From Planctomycetaceae bacterium (GTDB lineage: Bacteria > Planctomycetota > Planctomycetia > Pirellulales > Thermoguttaceae): 11,412 bases of DNA. The stretch spans positions 1-11,412 of the forward strand of contig JAITKS010000198.1 of NCBI GenBank assembly GCA_031278315.1, read 5' to 3'. This document shows positions 1-6,255 of this stretch, one piece after another (position 1 is the first letter of the stretch; every line of letters starts with the position of its first letter). The translations under genes were made by a program, and so were the position numbers. The notes beneath the pieces were generated by a model. That model was not told where the DNA came from, did no database searches, and was given only the letters and a program-made list of their open reading frames with translations.

Positions 1-491
1 AAAAACGGAAAATCTGCCCACGGCGGCTGTGATACTAAATCGCTCATCTGTAAAAACTTTTTCCAAGGTTTTTTTCCATGATAAAGCAACACAACAATCG
101 AATACGGAAATTTGCCGTCACTATTTTTCATTTTTTTGGCATTTGCTGCGCAGGCTTCGTAAAATTCTAATAAATTACGAATACAACGAAGACAAAACGA
201 CTTGATTTTTGTCGATTGATGCTCAAAAAAGAGGAATACTTTTGCATTATTACCGTCATTGAGTTTTGCAGAAAAACGTAAATCGCCGATTACTTCTTTC
301 AATTTATCATCAATAGTTATTGGTGATTCGCATCGAAGCGATTTGAAATCAATGAAACGAATAATTTCGGTTTTACCGTAACATTCCAGGAAACTCGCAA
401 ACAATTCTGTGTCGACGAGAAAGTGCCGTGTTAGTAAGTCGTGCGGATGAGCGATTTCAGCTGGTCTAGTTATGTTTGAAAATATCTGCAT
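1..491 (-). CDS. Rpn family recombination-promoting nuclease / YhgA-like putative transposase, 5' part only
   Basis: An open frame of 163 codons starts at ATG 491 and runs off the window edge, so the C-terminus is missing. It matches what I know of the Rpn/YhgA-like family (PD-(D/E)XK nuclease fold, often labelled transposase_31). An N-terminal HPHDLLTRHFLVD block (about residues 15-27) corresponds to the family's H-D-x-L-F/T-R-K/H-F-L-x-D signature. GDLRFSAKL (about 87-95) supplies the likely catalytic Asp, and VFLFFEHQS (about 103-111) supplies the E-x-Q of the nuclease core. A later VVLLYHGKKPW stretch is also typical. Such proteins cut DNA and can stimulate RecA-independent recombination; many genomes carry several diverged copies. 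The start is supported by an AGGAG site 7 nt upstream and a near-consensus promoter. The remainder cannot be judged, so an intact versus broken gene cannot be decided here. Confidence 0.85.
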   Translation of the reverse strand, partial: MQIFSNITRPAEIAHPHDLLTRHFLVDTELFASFLECYGKTEIIRFIDFKSLRCESPITIDDKLKEVIGDLRFSAKLNDGNNAKVFLFFEHQSTKIKSFCLRCIRNLLEFYEACAANAKKMKNSDGKFPYSIVVLLYHGKKPWKKFLQMSDLVSQPPWADFPF

Positions 492-496
492 ATTTA

Positions 497-512
497 ATCT
501 CCTGATCTCCTG
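497..512 (-). promoter_or_regulatory. Duplicated Shine-Dalgarno site of the Rpn gene
   Basis: Two head-to-tail 8-bp units (minus strand CAGGAGAT) each contain AGGAG. The proximal one is 7 nt from ATG 491, a good spacing; the distal one is 8 nt further up. This fixes the start of the Rpn-family gene. Confidence 0.7.
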
Positions 513-574
513 TTTTTAAAATCTTAATCTTTTTGTATTGGGGTTGGTGTACAATCGTGAATAATCACAACGAC

Positions 575-614
575 ATTTAATAAGCTTACTAAAAATTTAA
601 TAAGCTTACTAAAA
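575..614. repeat. Two tandem copies of a 20-bp unit in the Rpn gene leader
   Basis: The unit atttaataagcttactaaaa occurs perfectly twice, at 575-594 and 595-614. It lies just downstream of the predicted transcription start of the Rpn-family gene, so the duplication would be in its 5' leader. Each unit contains the palindrome taagctta. Confidence 0.9.
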
Positions 615-623
615 AGTTTGCTA

Positions 624-652
624 ATTTTAACAACAGTAGAATAACGTGTCAA
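624..652 (-). promoter_or_regulatory. Sigma-70-type promoter for the Rpn-family gene
   Basis: On the minus strand TTGACA (647-652), a 17-bp spacer and TAAAAT (624-629) form a near-consensus housekeeping promoter. Transcription would start near 617 and give a leader of about 125 nt before ATG 491. It abuts the start edge of structured repeat A (668-783). Confidence 0.65.
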
Positions 653-667
653 CGTCAAATATATGTA

Positions 668-783
668 TCGTACTATGAATTGCAGTGACGCAAAAGCTAT
701 TCATTAAAAAGCCTGCTTTCCGAAATAGATAAACAGACGAATCAAATCAATGAGTCAAATAAGAGCTGGTTTATAGTCAGACG
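668..783 (+). repeat. Structured intergenic element, copy A
   Basis: It shares with copies B and C the left-arm sequence TCGTACTATGAATT and the following GTGACGCAAAAG, preceded by ATATATGTA. ACTATGAATT (672-681) can pair with GGTTTATAGT (768-777), including G-U pairs. Inside lies a possible hairpin of CTG(C)TTT (713-719) with AAACAG (731-736), the same inner hairpin as in B and C. The right arm differs from B and C in sequence, but its pairing is kept. Function is unknown. Confidence 0.6.
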
Positions 784-798
784 GAATATTAAACTTTT

Positions 799-832
799 TT
801 TAACTATCCTGTAGTTTTCAATGTTAGTTAAA
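799..832. repeat. AT-rich inverted repeat (hairpin)
   Basis: TTTAACTA (799-806) and TAGTTAAA (825-832) form an 8-bp stem around an 18-nt loop, followed by a run of six T. It is terminator-like in outline but has no GC core and no gene directly upstream on the plus strand, so I leave it as an inverted repeat. Confidence 0.4.
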
Positions 833-872
833 GAATTTTTTAAAAAAGTACGAAATTATCAAAATAGAAATT

Positions 873-961
873 CTAAAAAACTAATGTAAGAATTTATTTT
901 TTGAAGGAGAAATTTACAGTACGAGACATCCGCATTCTTTCTAAAATAAATTAGTTTTTAG
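873..961. repeat. Inverted repeat in the 492-1338 intergenic region
   Basis: CTAAAAAACTAAT (873-885) is nearly complementary to ATTAGTTTTTAG (950-961). A sequence similar to the left arm recurs at 6331-6356 (GAATTTCTAAAAACTAAT). A purine-rich AAGGAGA at 904-910 looks like a ribosome site, but no start codon follows at a usable distance. Confidence 0.4.
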
Positions 962-963
962 GT

Positions 964-990
964 AAAATATATTTCAGTGGAATATTTGCT
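964..990 (+). repeat. Dispersed motif TAATATATCAGNGGAAT, copy 1 (diverged)
   Basis: AATATATTTCAGTGGAATA followed by TTTGCTTTTT matches the dispersed motif also seen at 1088, 2274, 2556 (minus), 6036, 8167 and 10398. It is in intergenic sequence upstream of the pseudouridine synthase gene. Confidence 0.6.
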
Positions 991-1070
991 TTTTACATTA
1001 ACTCCAACTCCGATAGTGCAAGAGCGAATATTCATTCATTACTTTCAACTATCCGGTAAATATACTTTTC

Positions 1071-1114
1071 GTACTTTAAATTTTTGGTAATATATCAGTG
1101 GAATTTTTGCTTTT
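1071..1114 (+). repeat. Element arm fused to dispersed motif, copy 2
   Basis: CGTACTTTAAATTTTTGG (1071-1087) resembles the left arm of structured copy C (CGTACTTATGATTTTCGG). It runs straight into TAATATATCAGTGGAAT (1088-1104) and TTTTGCTTTT. This is the only place where the two repeat families touch directly. Confidence 0.55.
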
Positions 1115-1117
1115 GAG

Positions 1118-1255
1118 TCAAAAAATAGTCCGCAATTTCGCCATGTGGAGGTAATCAGCAATAGCGTAGAGCAATCGTCCTACGTGTGGTTTTCTCTTTG
1201 AAATCAAGCTCTGAAAGGGCGCAAGTCTAAAGATCATACATAATTTTTTTGAAAC
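1118..1255. other. Block of less AT-rich sequence, unrecognised
   Basis: Composition here is visibly less AT-rich than the surrounding intergenic DNA. A minus-strand frame of about 39 codons ends at 1118 and reads MIFRLAPFQSLISKRKPHVG onward, but it has no ribosome site and I do not recognise it. CGTAG (1175-1179 region) and CTACG can form a short hairpin. It could be a gene remnant or an RNA; nothing decides between them. Confidence 0.3.
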
Positions 1256-1323
1256 ACGAAATACATGAAAATACGAAATACATGAAAATACAAAATACAC
1301 GAAAATATAAAACACTCGAAAAA
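1256..1323. repeat. Four tandem 17-bp units directly before the pseudouridine synthase gene
   Basis: Units acgaaatacatgaaaat at 1256-1272 and 1273-1289 are identical; those at 1290-1306 and 1307-1323 are diverged. The array ends 15 nt before ATG 1339, so it occupies the translation initiation leader. The reverse complement of the unit recurs singly at 2516-2537. Confidence 0.9.
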
Positions 1324-1338
1324 CAATAAAAAACAAAA

Positions 1339-2229
1339 ATGTCAAAACAAATAGTTAAACAAATTAAGAAAGTTAAACGTGTTAAGCAAGCTAAGCGTGT
1401 TAAACGTGTTAAACGTTTTGGGAAACGTCCGGTTAAATATTCCGGCAGCCGAAAATATGATAAAAAGAAACCAACAGTTCAACCGAGTATTTTTGATACG
1501 CAATCTGGTAATAATCACCGTTTGCAAAAAATTCTTGCGGCGTCCGGTTTCGGCAGCAGACGTCAATGTGAAGAGTTAATCGAACAAGGACGCGTCGAAG
1601 TCGATGGTAAAATTGCAAAACTTGGAATGAAAGTTGATCGATTTAATAACGAAATAAAAGTTGACGGTGAACGTTTAAAACGAATTAAACCTGTCTATTT
1701 GGCATTATTTAAACCCAAAGGTTATGTCTGCACTGATAATGATTTACGAGGACGTCCTCGCGCAATTGATTTAATTCAAGGTAATTTTGAACATCTTTTT
1801 CTAGTAGGACGTCTCGACATGGACAGCGAAGGATTGATTCTATTAACCAACGACGGCGCACTCGCCGAAAAATTAACTCATCCGCGATACCAAATACCAA
1901 AAGTTTACAGAGTTCAAGTCGCAGGTGAAGTAAACAACGAAACTGTAAATAAATTATGTGAAGGTGTACATCTCGCCGAAGGATTTGTTAAAGCAACTGA
2001 CGTAATTATAAAAAGTTATCGAAAACACTCTACAATACTAGATTTAACATTGTCAGAAGGTAAAAATCGCGAAGTAAGACGATTACTCGCAAAACTCGGA
2101 CACAAAGTACAAATTCTAATCCGAATTTCTGTAGGAGGAATAAAATTAGGAAATATGATGCCAAGCGAATGGAGACACCTAACAACACAAGAAGTAAAAA
2201 AACTCTATAACATCAGATTTAAAATTTAA
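1339..2229 (+). CDS. rluB: RsuA/RluB-family rRNA pseudouridine synthase
   Basis: This 296-residue protein isomerises a uridine in rRNA to pseudouridine; the RluB type acts on a 23S rRNA helix near the peptidyl transferase centre. An S4 RNA-binding domain spans about residues 60-107 (RLQKILAASGFGSRRQCEEL, then GRVEVDG). The catalytic domain carries GRLDMDSEGLILLTNDG at 158-174 with the catalytic Asp160. KVYRVQV follows at about 188, and EGKNREVRRLL at about 240-250. The first 50 residues are a very basic, low-complexity tail built from K-R-V repeats. The RluB/RsuA/RluE subgroup is clear, but the exact member is inferred. ATG 1339 lacks a good Shine-Dalgarno site (upstream is A-rich), and a start further down before the S4 domain cannot be excluded. 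It is monocistronic. Tandem repeats lie before it, within its N-terminus and across its stop codon. Confidence 0.88.
   Translation: MSKQIVKQIKKVKRVKQAKRVKRVKRFGKRPVKYSGSRKYDKKKPTVQPSIFDTQSGNNHRLQKILAASGFGSRRQCEELIEQGRVEVDGKIAKLGMKVDRFNNEIKVDGERLKRIKPVYLALFKPKGYVCTDNDLRGRPRAIDLIQGNFEHLFLVGRLDMDSEGLILLTNDGALAEKLTHPRYQIPKVYRVQVAGEVNNETVNKLCEGVHLAEGFVKATDVIIKSYRKHSTILDLTLSEGKNREVRRLLAKLGHKVQILIRISVGGIKLGNMMPSEWRHLTTQEVKKLYNIRFKI
1372..1416 (+). repeat. In-frame 9-bp repeat encoding the basic tail of the pseudouridine synthase
   Basis: Five units related to gttaaacgt lie head to tail (1372, 1381, 1390, 1399, 1408). Each encodes V-K-R or a variant, and copy-number change would lengthen or shorten the basic tail without a frameshift. 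Confidence 0.85.
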
Positions 2230-2264
2230 GATTTAAGATTTAAAATTTAAAATTTAAGATTTAA
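2216..2264. repeat. Seven tandem 7-bp units across the stop codon of the pseudouridine synthase
   Basis: (G/A)ATTTAA is repeated seven times without interruption from 2216 to 2264. The TAA stop at 2227-2229 lies inside the second unit, so the last codons (F-K-I) are repeat-derived. A 7-bp unit is not a multiple of three. Confidence 0.9.
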
Positions 2265-2273
2265 AATAATTTG

Positions 2274-2299
2274 TAATATATCAGAGGAATAATTGTTTT
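2274..2299 (+). repeat. Dispersed motif TAATATATCAGNGGAAT, copy 3
   Basis: TAATATATCAGAGGAAT followed by AATTGTTTT begins 44 nt after the pseudouridine synthase stop and just past its 7-bp array. Confidence 0.75.
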
Positions 2300-2334
2300 C
2301 GTTTTTTTGGTTGTTTACGAATTTTAAATTATCA

Positions 2335-2500
2335 ATCACATGCCTGTTAATTCCCGCAAGGACGACACTTAATTAGCTACTTCCGTGTGCCGGAGCATAC
2401 AATTAATAAAGTGTCGTCCCTGCGGGACTTGGATAACTTATAGGCGTGTGATCCGTAAGCTAAAGCATACGGTTAATAAAGTGTCATCCCTAGCGGGACA
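2335..2500. repeat. REP-like double palindrome with a second half copy
   Basis: CCCGCAAGGACGACACTT (2353-2370) pairs with AAGTGTCGTCCCTGCGGG (2409-2426) over almost its whole length. Outer arms ATCACATGCCT (2335-2345) and AGGCGTGTGAT (2442-2452) extend the symmetry. The apex contains a GTGTGC/GCATAC hairpin. A half copy follows: a CCGTAAGC/GCATACGG hairpin (2453-2472), then TTAATAAAGTGTC and a CCC..GGG palindrome to 2500. Its modular build and higher GC than the flanks suggest a REP/MITE-type element. No transposase is nearby. Confidence 0.7.
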
Positions 2501-2515
2501 TCTTGATATTTAGCT

Positions 2516-2537
2516 CTTTTTCGTGTATTTCGTGTTT
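2516..2537 (-). repeat. Single copy of the 17-bp leader unit, opposite orientation
   Basis: TTTTTCGTGTATTTCGTG at 2518-2535 is the reverse complement of the unit repeated at 1256-1323. A related stretch, TTTTTCAATGTATTTTGTG, occurs at 11368-11386. Confidence 0.55.
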
Positions 2538-2555
2538 AAAAATTACAAAAAATTG

Positions 2556-2582
2556 AAAAACAATTATTCCACAGATATATTA
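2556..2582 (-). repeat. Dispersed motif TAATATATCAGNGGAAT, copy 4 (minus strand)
   Basis: Minus strand TAATATATCTGTGGAAT followed by AATTGTTTTT. It faces copy 3 across the REP-like element, so the two bracket 2274-2582 as inverted flanks. A short tandem agattttt repeat (2593-2610) follows. Confidence 0.7.
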
Positions 2583-2635
2583 AAATAATTTTAGATTTTT
2601 AGATTTTTAGATCATTTATAAGAAACAATAAAATT

Positions 2636-2667
2636 ATGTAGAGACACAAAGCATTGTATCTCTACAT
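2636..2667. repeat. 32-nt near-perfect palindrome
   Basis: ATGTAGAGA (2636-2644) pairs with TCTCTACAT (2659-2667) and the centre continues with GC at 2651-2652; only two of sixteen pairs mismatch. It lies between the REP-like element and the terminator downstream of rpsR. It may be a dispersed palindrome or part of 3' end processing. Confidence 0.75.
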
Positions 2668-2689
2668 TTCAATTTTATTTTTTGTAACT

Positions 2690-2738
2690 AAAACTATTTT
2701 AGGCGGGACACAGACGTTCCTCCTAAAATAGTTTTTTT
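2690..2738. terminator. Strong, probably bidirectional rho-independent terminator after rpsR
   Basis: AAAACTATTTTAGG (2690-2703) pairs with CCTAAAATAGTTTT (2722-2735). The stem extends inward through CGGGAC/GTTCC to about 18 pairs. Seven T follow on the plus strand and four on the minus strand. It lies 34 nt beyond the rpsR stop, so its main job is likely to end the rpsE-rplO-secY-rpsR transcript. It could also stop readthrough from the plus-strand gene ending at 2229. Confidence 0.75.
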
Positions 2739-2771
2739 AGAAATTCACATTGATCTAATCTAGTAAATCTA

Positions 2772-3050
2772 CTAATCGGCGACGTATGGTAACAATGCCA
2801 TAAATCGAGCGCGTTTGATTGCGTTTGCTATCGCATGTTGACTTACAGCGGAACAGCCGTTTTTTCGACGGCTTATTATTTTGCCTTGACGACTTGTCAA
2901 TTTGCGAAGTAATTCCACATCTTTATAATCAACAAACATCGGTCGAGGCCGTTGACCGCCTACCATCAACGGATCTTTTTTCTTAACACGAACCTTAGAC
3001 TTTGTACGTTTACGTTGCTTAAATTTCGATTTCTTTGAAAATCTTGCCAT
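2772..3050 (-). CDS. rpsR: 30S ribosomal protein bS18
   Basis: This 92-residue protein is the full length of a bS18, which binds the platform of the small subunit next to bS6. The family core is plain: FVDYKDVELLRKLTSRQGKI (about 39-58), SRRKNG, then AIANAIKRARFMALLPYV at the end. The first 30 residues are strongly basic, as is usual. ATG 3050 follows GGAGA with good spacing. It is the last gene of the rpsE-rplO-secY-rpsR run, 78 bp after secY. In most bacteria rpsR sits with rpsF, ssb or rplI, so the position behind secY is unusual. A strong terminator follows. Confidence 0.97.
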   Translation of the reverse strand: MARFSKKSKFKQRKRTKSKVRVKKKDPLMVGGQRPRPMFVDYKDVELLRKLTSRQGKIISRRKNGCSAVSQHAIANAIKRARFMALLPYVAD

Positions 3051-3128
3051 GATCGTTTTCTCCTTCTTTTTTTATTATAGTTGTTAAATGTTGATATTAA
3101 ATTTTGTAATGAATAGTTACAACAATTT

Positions 3129-4502
3129 TTATTTGTTATGTGCCAATAGCCCCTTGTAATTATGCATTATCAAATGACTGTCTATTTTGTCGACCAGATC
3201 AATAATTACACTTACTACAATGAGCAAACTCGTTCCCCCAAAGAAATTAGCTAACATGAAATTATCCGGTATTAATAAACTTGAAATTATATTTGGTAAA
3301 ACAGCAATTACCGCAATAAACGACGCACCTACATACGTTATGTATTTCATTACCTTTTCCAGATACGCAGCCGTTGCATTTCCGGGTCTGCGTCCCTGAA
3401 TAAATGAACCGTGATTTTTTAGATTCTCCGCAATATCTTTCGGATTGAAAGTTACCGCAGTCCAAAAATAACAGAAAAAGTAAATCAATGCAATAAACAG
3501 AATAATATAAGTAAATGTCTGTCTCTCAAAAATATTATTAAAAATTTTGAAGATCCAATGAGCATTAGCCGGCGCACTAAGGTAACTGAAAATAACTTGC
3601 GGGAAAAGTAATAAACTACTCGCAAAAATAATCGGCATTACGCCCGCTTGATTAACTTTCAATGGTAAATATTGACGTCCCCCGCCAAAAGTTTGACGCC
3701 CCCGAATATGCTTTTGACTCTGTGTCGGTATTCGGCGTTGTCCTTTGGTTATGTAAATTACACCAACGACTACCGCAACAAATAATACTGCCAGCAACAG
3801 CATTTGATCAACACCTAATTTTTGCGTACCCGAACTAAAACCTAACACGGCTCTTTCACTTAATTTTGTCAACGCACCGGGCAAACTTGAAATTATTCCT
3901 GCCATGATAAGCAAACTAATTCCGTTTCCTATTCCATATTCATCAATTTGCTCACCAAGCCACATTAGAAACGCCGTTCCTGCTGTCATTACTAGAACCG
4001 CCGTAAATATCCACATCCAAGGAAGCGTATTGTCAGCGTAGAGTAATGTATCACGATAAACGCCGCCTGTTACACCTGTTACGCCTTGATTCCCAAGAGC
4101 CAAAACATAAAATAAACTTTGGAACAAGCAAATCAAAATTGTTGCGTATCGAGTCCACTCGTTGATTTTTTTACGGCCGCTTTCACCTTCTTTTTGCAAA
4201 GCTTTTAATTTATCAAAAACTGTCGCTAAAAGTTGGAATATAATCGATGCAGAAATATACGGCATGATACCTAGTCCGAATATTGTCAAGGTTTCAAATT
4301 GAGTTCCCGTGAACACCGCAACTTGTGACATTACCTCTGCAACCCCGCTTTGGTTTGCCCACATCTGTTGCATCTTATGGACATCTACTATCGGAAGCGG
4401 AATCCAAGACCCAATTCGATAAACAGCCAAAAGCAGAAGCGTCAAAATAATTTTCTGACGCAATTCTTTTATTGAAAATATTATGCTGATTTTCTGAAAC
4501 AT
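3129..4502 (-). CDS. secY: Protein translocase subunit SecY
   Basis: This 457-residue inner-membrane protein forms the channel of the Sec translocon with SecE and SecG, and accepts substrates from SecA or the ribosome. Ten hydrophobic segments can be read, the first at about 19-35. GIMPYISASII (about 78-88) is the conserved TM2 stretch. KGQRRIPTQ (253-261) is the cytosolic C5 loop with the arginines needed for SecA and ribosome contact. LPLKVNQAGVMPIIFASSLL (279-298) follows. NPKDIAENLKNHGSFIQGRRPG (353-374) is the C6 loop. Length is normal. ATG 4502 has only a weak GGG-type ribosome site. It lies 176 bp after rplO, longer than usual within the spc operon. The usual next gene, adk, is not there. 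Confidence 0.97.
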   Translation of the reverse strand: MFQKISIIFSIKELRQKIILTLLLLAVYRIGSWIPLPIVDVHKMQQMWANQSGVAEVMSQVAVFTGTQFETLTIFGLGIMPYISASIIFQLLATVFDKLKALQKEGESGRKKINEWTRYATILICLFQSLFYVLALGNQGVTGVTGGVYRDTLLYADNTLPWMWIFTAVLVMTAGTAFLMWLGEQIDEYGIGNGISLLIMAGIISSLPGALTKLSERAVLGFSSGTQKLGVDQMLLLAVLFVAVVVGVIYITKGQRRIPTQSQKHIRGRQTFGGGRQYLPLKVNQAGVMPIIFASSLLLFPQVIFSYLSAPANAHWIFKIFNNIFERQTFTYIILFIALIYFFCYFWTAVTFNPKDIAENLKNHGSFIQGRRPGNATAAYLEKVMKYITYVGASFIAVIAVLPNIISSLLIPDNFMLANFFGGTSLLIVVSVIIDLVDKIDSHLIMHNYKGLLAHNK

Positions 4503-4667
4503 AAGTTCAACCCTTAACGTACTAGCTTAACTAAAATTCTATTTTGATTTTAACTGACTTAATTTGACACATAATTTGAAAATTACAATGACGTAAATTC
4601 AAATATATTTTTTTACAATGATTCACACAAAAAAATAAAAGTTCAACAGATTATATTTTTATATTTC

Positions 4668-4693
4668 AACGTTTATTATTAACGTTTATTATT
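4668..4693. repeat. 13-bp duplication across the rplO stop codon
   Basis: aacgtttattatt occurs twice in tandem (4668-4680 and 4681-4693). The rplO stop (4679-4681, minus strand TAA) falls at the junction, so the last residues N-N-K-R are encoded by one copy and the other copy follows the stop. Confidence 0.85.
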
Positions 4694-5212
4694 TTTTTCT
4701 ACAGCTTGTAACTTTGCTTTTTTTGCGAATCCCATTTTATTTTTTACGACAGGTTTTTTATCCGGCAGAATATTTATAGTACCGCCTGCTTTTTCTATTT
4801 TATCTTTTGCCGTTTTTGAAAACGCGTGTGCGCTAACGTTTAGTTTTATAGTTAAATCTCCGTCGCCTAGAACTTTGATTTTATCAAAAGTTTTTCTTAT
4901 AAATTTTTTTTCTGTTAATATAGCAGGATCAATTGTATCGCCTGTTACAAAACATTCAGCTAAATCGCCGACATTTATAGCGATAATTTTGTCTGCGAAA
5001 GTTTTGTTATTGAATCCGCGTTTTGGGATACGTCTTACCAACGGCATTTGACCGCCTTCAAAAATAGGACTCATCGACGAACCAGATCGCGAACCTTGCC
5101 CTTTGTGTCCGCGTTGGCTTGTTTTGCCTCGTCCAGAACCTGTACCTCGGCCAACTCGGCGCGGTTTACGCGCAGCTTTTACATTATGGTTGATTTCACT
5201 TATACTCGTCAT
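4679..5212 (-). CDS. rplO: 50S ribosomal protein uL15
   Basis: This 177-residue uL15 is a late-assembly large-subunit protein contacting 23S rRNA near the peptidyl transferase region. The family N-terminus is clear: basic VGRGTGSGRGKTSQRGHKGQ (about 20-39), then FEGGQMPLVRRIPKRGF (about 51-67). A C-terminal domain ends near IEKAGGTI (about 139-146). It is longer than the usual 145-150 residues because of a lysine-rich tail (PVVKNKMGFAKKAKLQAVEK) after the IEKAGG block. ATG 5212 follows AGGAG about 10 nt upstream and shares one base with the rpsE stop (TAATG), indicating translational coupling. rpmD (L30), commonly found between rpsE and rplO, is missing here. Confidence 0.96.
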   Translation of the reverse strand: MTSISEINHNVKAARKPRRVGRGTGSGRGKTSQRGHKGQGSRSGSSMSPIFEGGQMPLVRRIPKRGFNNKTFADKIIAINVGDLAECFVTGDTIDPAILTEKKFIRKTFDKIKVLGDGDLTIKLNVSAHAFSKTAKDKIEKAGGTINILPDKKPVVKNKMGFAKKAKLQAVEKNNKR

Positions 5213-5694
5213 TATAGGGAAACTCCTCGTAATCTTTCGATTTCCGTTTTGGTTTTTAGATTTAATAAAGCGTCTATTGTCGCTTTAACTACATTTGTTG
5301 GATTGGATGTACCGTAACTTTTTGTAAGAATATCGTGTATTCCGCAGGCTTCGCAAACAGCACGAATCGCTGCACCTGCAATTACACCAGTACCAGGACC
5401 AGCCGGAACTAAAACAACTCGTGCCGCCCCGAAATGACCAACTGCCTCATGCGGAATTGTTGTGCCGGAAAGTTGTACTTCTTTCAATTTTCGTGAGCCG
5501 TCTTTAACAGCTTTTTCTACCGCCGGAGGTACTTCATTCGCCTTGCCGTAACCCCATGCAACTCGACCCTTGCCGTCGCCAACTACCACTAAAGCCGCAA
5601 AACTAAAACGACGTCCGCCTTTCACTACAGCGGCACAACGTTTAATCTTGACAACTTTATCAGTCAATCCACCCTGCGCTATATCGTTTGACAT
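5212..5694 (-). CDS. rpsE: 30S ribosomal protein uS5
   Basis: This 160-residue uS5 is a small-subunit protein at the mRNA entry channel, involved in decoding fidelity. The N-terminal double-stranded RNA-binding domain shows KIKRCAAVVKGGRRFSFAAL (about 17-36) and VVVGDGKGRVAWGYGKANEV. The C-terminal domain shows GTTIPHEAVGHFGAARVVLV and PAGPGTGVIAGAAIRAVCE, then GIHDILTKSYGTSNPTNVVKATIDAL. It is the first gene of its cluster. In the usual spc order rplR lies directly upstream; here there are 744 bp of non-coding sequence and then an unrelated ATPase. No good Shine-Dalgarno site precedes ATG 5694. The nearest strong promoter found lies at 6263-6290. Confidence 0.97.
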   Translation of the reverse strand: MSNDIAQGGLTDKVVKIKRCAAVVKGGRRFSFAALVVVGDGKGRVAWGYGKANEVPPAVEKAVKDGSRKLKEVQLSGTTIPHEAVGHFGAARVVLVPAGPGTGVIAGAAIRAVCEACGIHDILTKSYGTSNPTNVVKATIDALLNLKTKTEIERLRGVSL

Positions 5695-5867
5695 AAAAAT
5701 TATTGATCCGTTATTGTTTATTACTTAAATTTATTTTTCTGACTTACTCGATTTCGTTCTTTCTCGTTTTTTCACAAAATTTCAAAATGCTAACTTAAAT
5801 TTATTTTGCTTAATGCCGATTAAACTTACCAAAATCGAAATACCAGATTGAGCTTTTTTTAAACTGC

Positions 5868-5959
5868 TCTCACTTTAATTTTCGGTTTAAGCTGTTGTTT
5901 GTATTACTTGTCGAAAAACAGGTTTTTACATTTTTGCGTCACCGAAATTCATAGTACGA
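5868..5959 (-). repeat. Structured intergenic element, copy B
   Basis: On the minus strand the left arm TCGTACTATGAATTTCGG (5942-5959) and right arm CCGAAAATTAAAGTGAGA (5868-5885) can pair at 15 of 18 positions counting two G-U pairs. Inside is CTGTTTTT (near 5914-5921) against AACAACAG (near 5892-5899). Copy B lies in the leader of rpsE, about 175 nt before its start. Confidence 0.65.
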
Positions 5960-6003
5960 TTCGTATAATTGTGCGAGTCGGTCAGTTACTCAAACTCACG
6001 TTT

Positions 6004-6036
6004 AAACTAATTTTTTTAAATTAAAAAAATCAGTTT
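6004..6036. repeat. AT-rich hairpin in the rpsE leader
   Basis: AAACT (6004-6008) and ATTTTTTT (6010-6017) pair with AAAAAAAT (6023-6030) and AGTTT (6032-6036) around the loop aaatt, with one mismatch. It runs directly into the dispersed motif at 6036. Confidence 0.5.
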
Positions 6037-6056
6037 ATATTTCAGCGGAATATTTT
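6036..6056 (+). repeat. Dispersed motif, copy 5 (diverged)
   Basis: TATATTTCAGCGGAATATTT matches the TAATATATCAGNGGAAT family and lies against the AT hairpin. In transcription terms it is antisense to the rpsE leader. Confidence 0.6.
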
Positions 6057-6255
6057 TAAACTGTACTTACTTTAATCTCATTTTAAATTTTGATTTATTT
6101 CGCCGTTCATTATCAGCAATTAGCTTTAATGGATATTCCGCTTAGACAAAAAAAACTTTTTACTGTAAATCATTTCAAATTAAGAGACTACAAAAAATAG
6201 AATATTATCTTTTATTGTCTGCATTTGTTAAATTTTGAAAATAACGGCGAATAAA

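Noticed and set aside
1256..1323. CRISPR array
   Set aside because: Units are contiguous 17-mers without spacers, and no cas gene is present.
1118..1345. A 75-codon minus-strand frame overlapping the start of the pseudouridine synthase
   Set aside because: Its first half is the 17-bp tandem repeat read as a hydrophobic string, it has no ribosome site, and it overlaps a well supported gene. Only its last part is kept as an unrecognised block.
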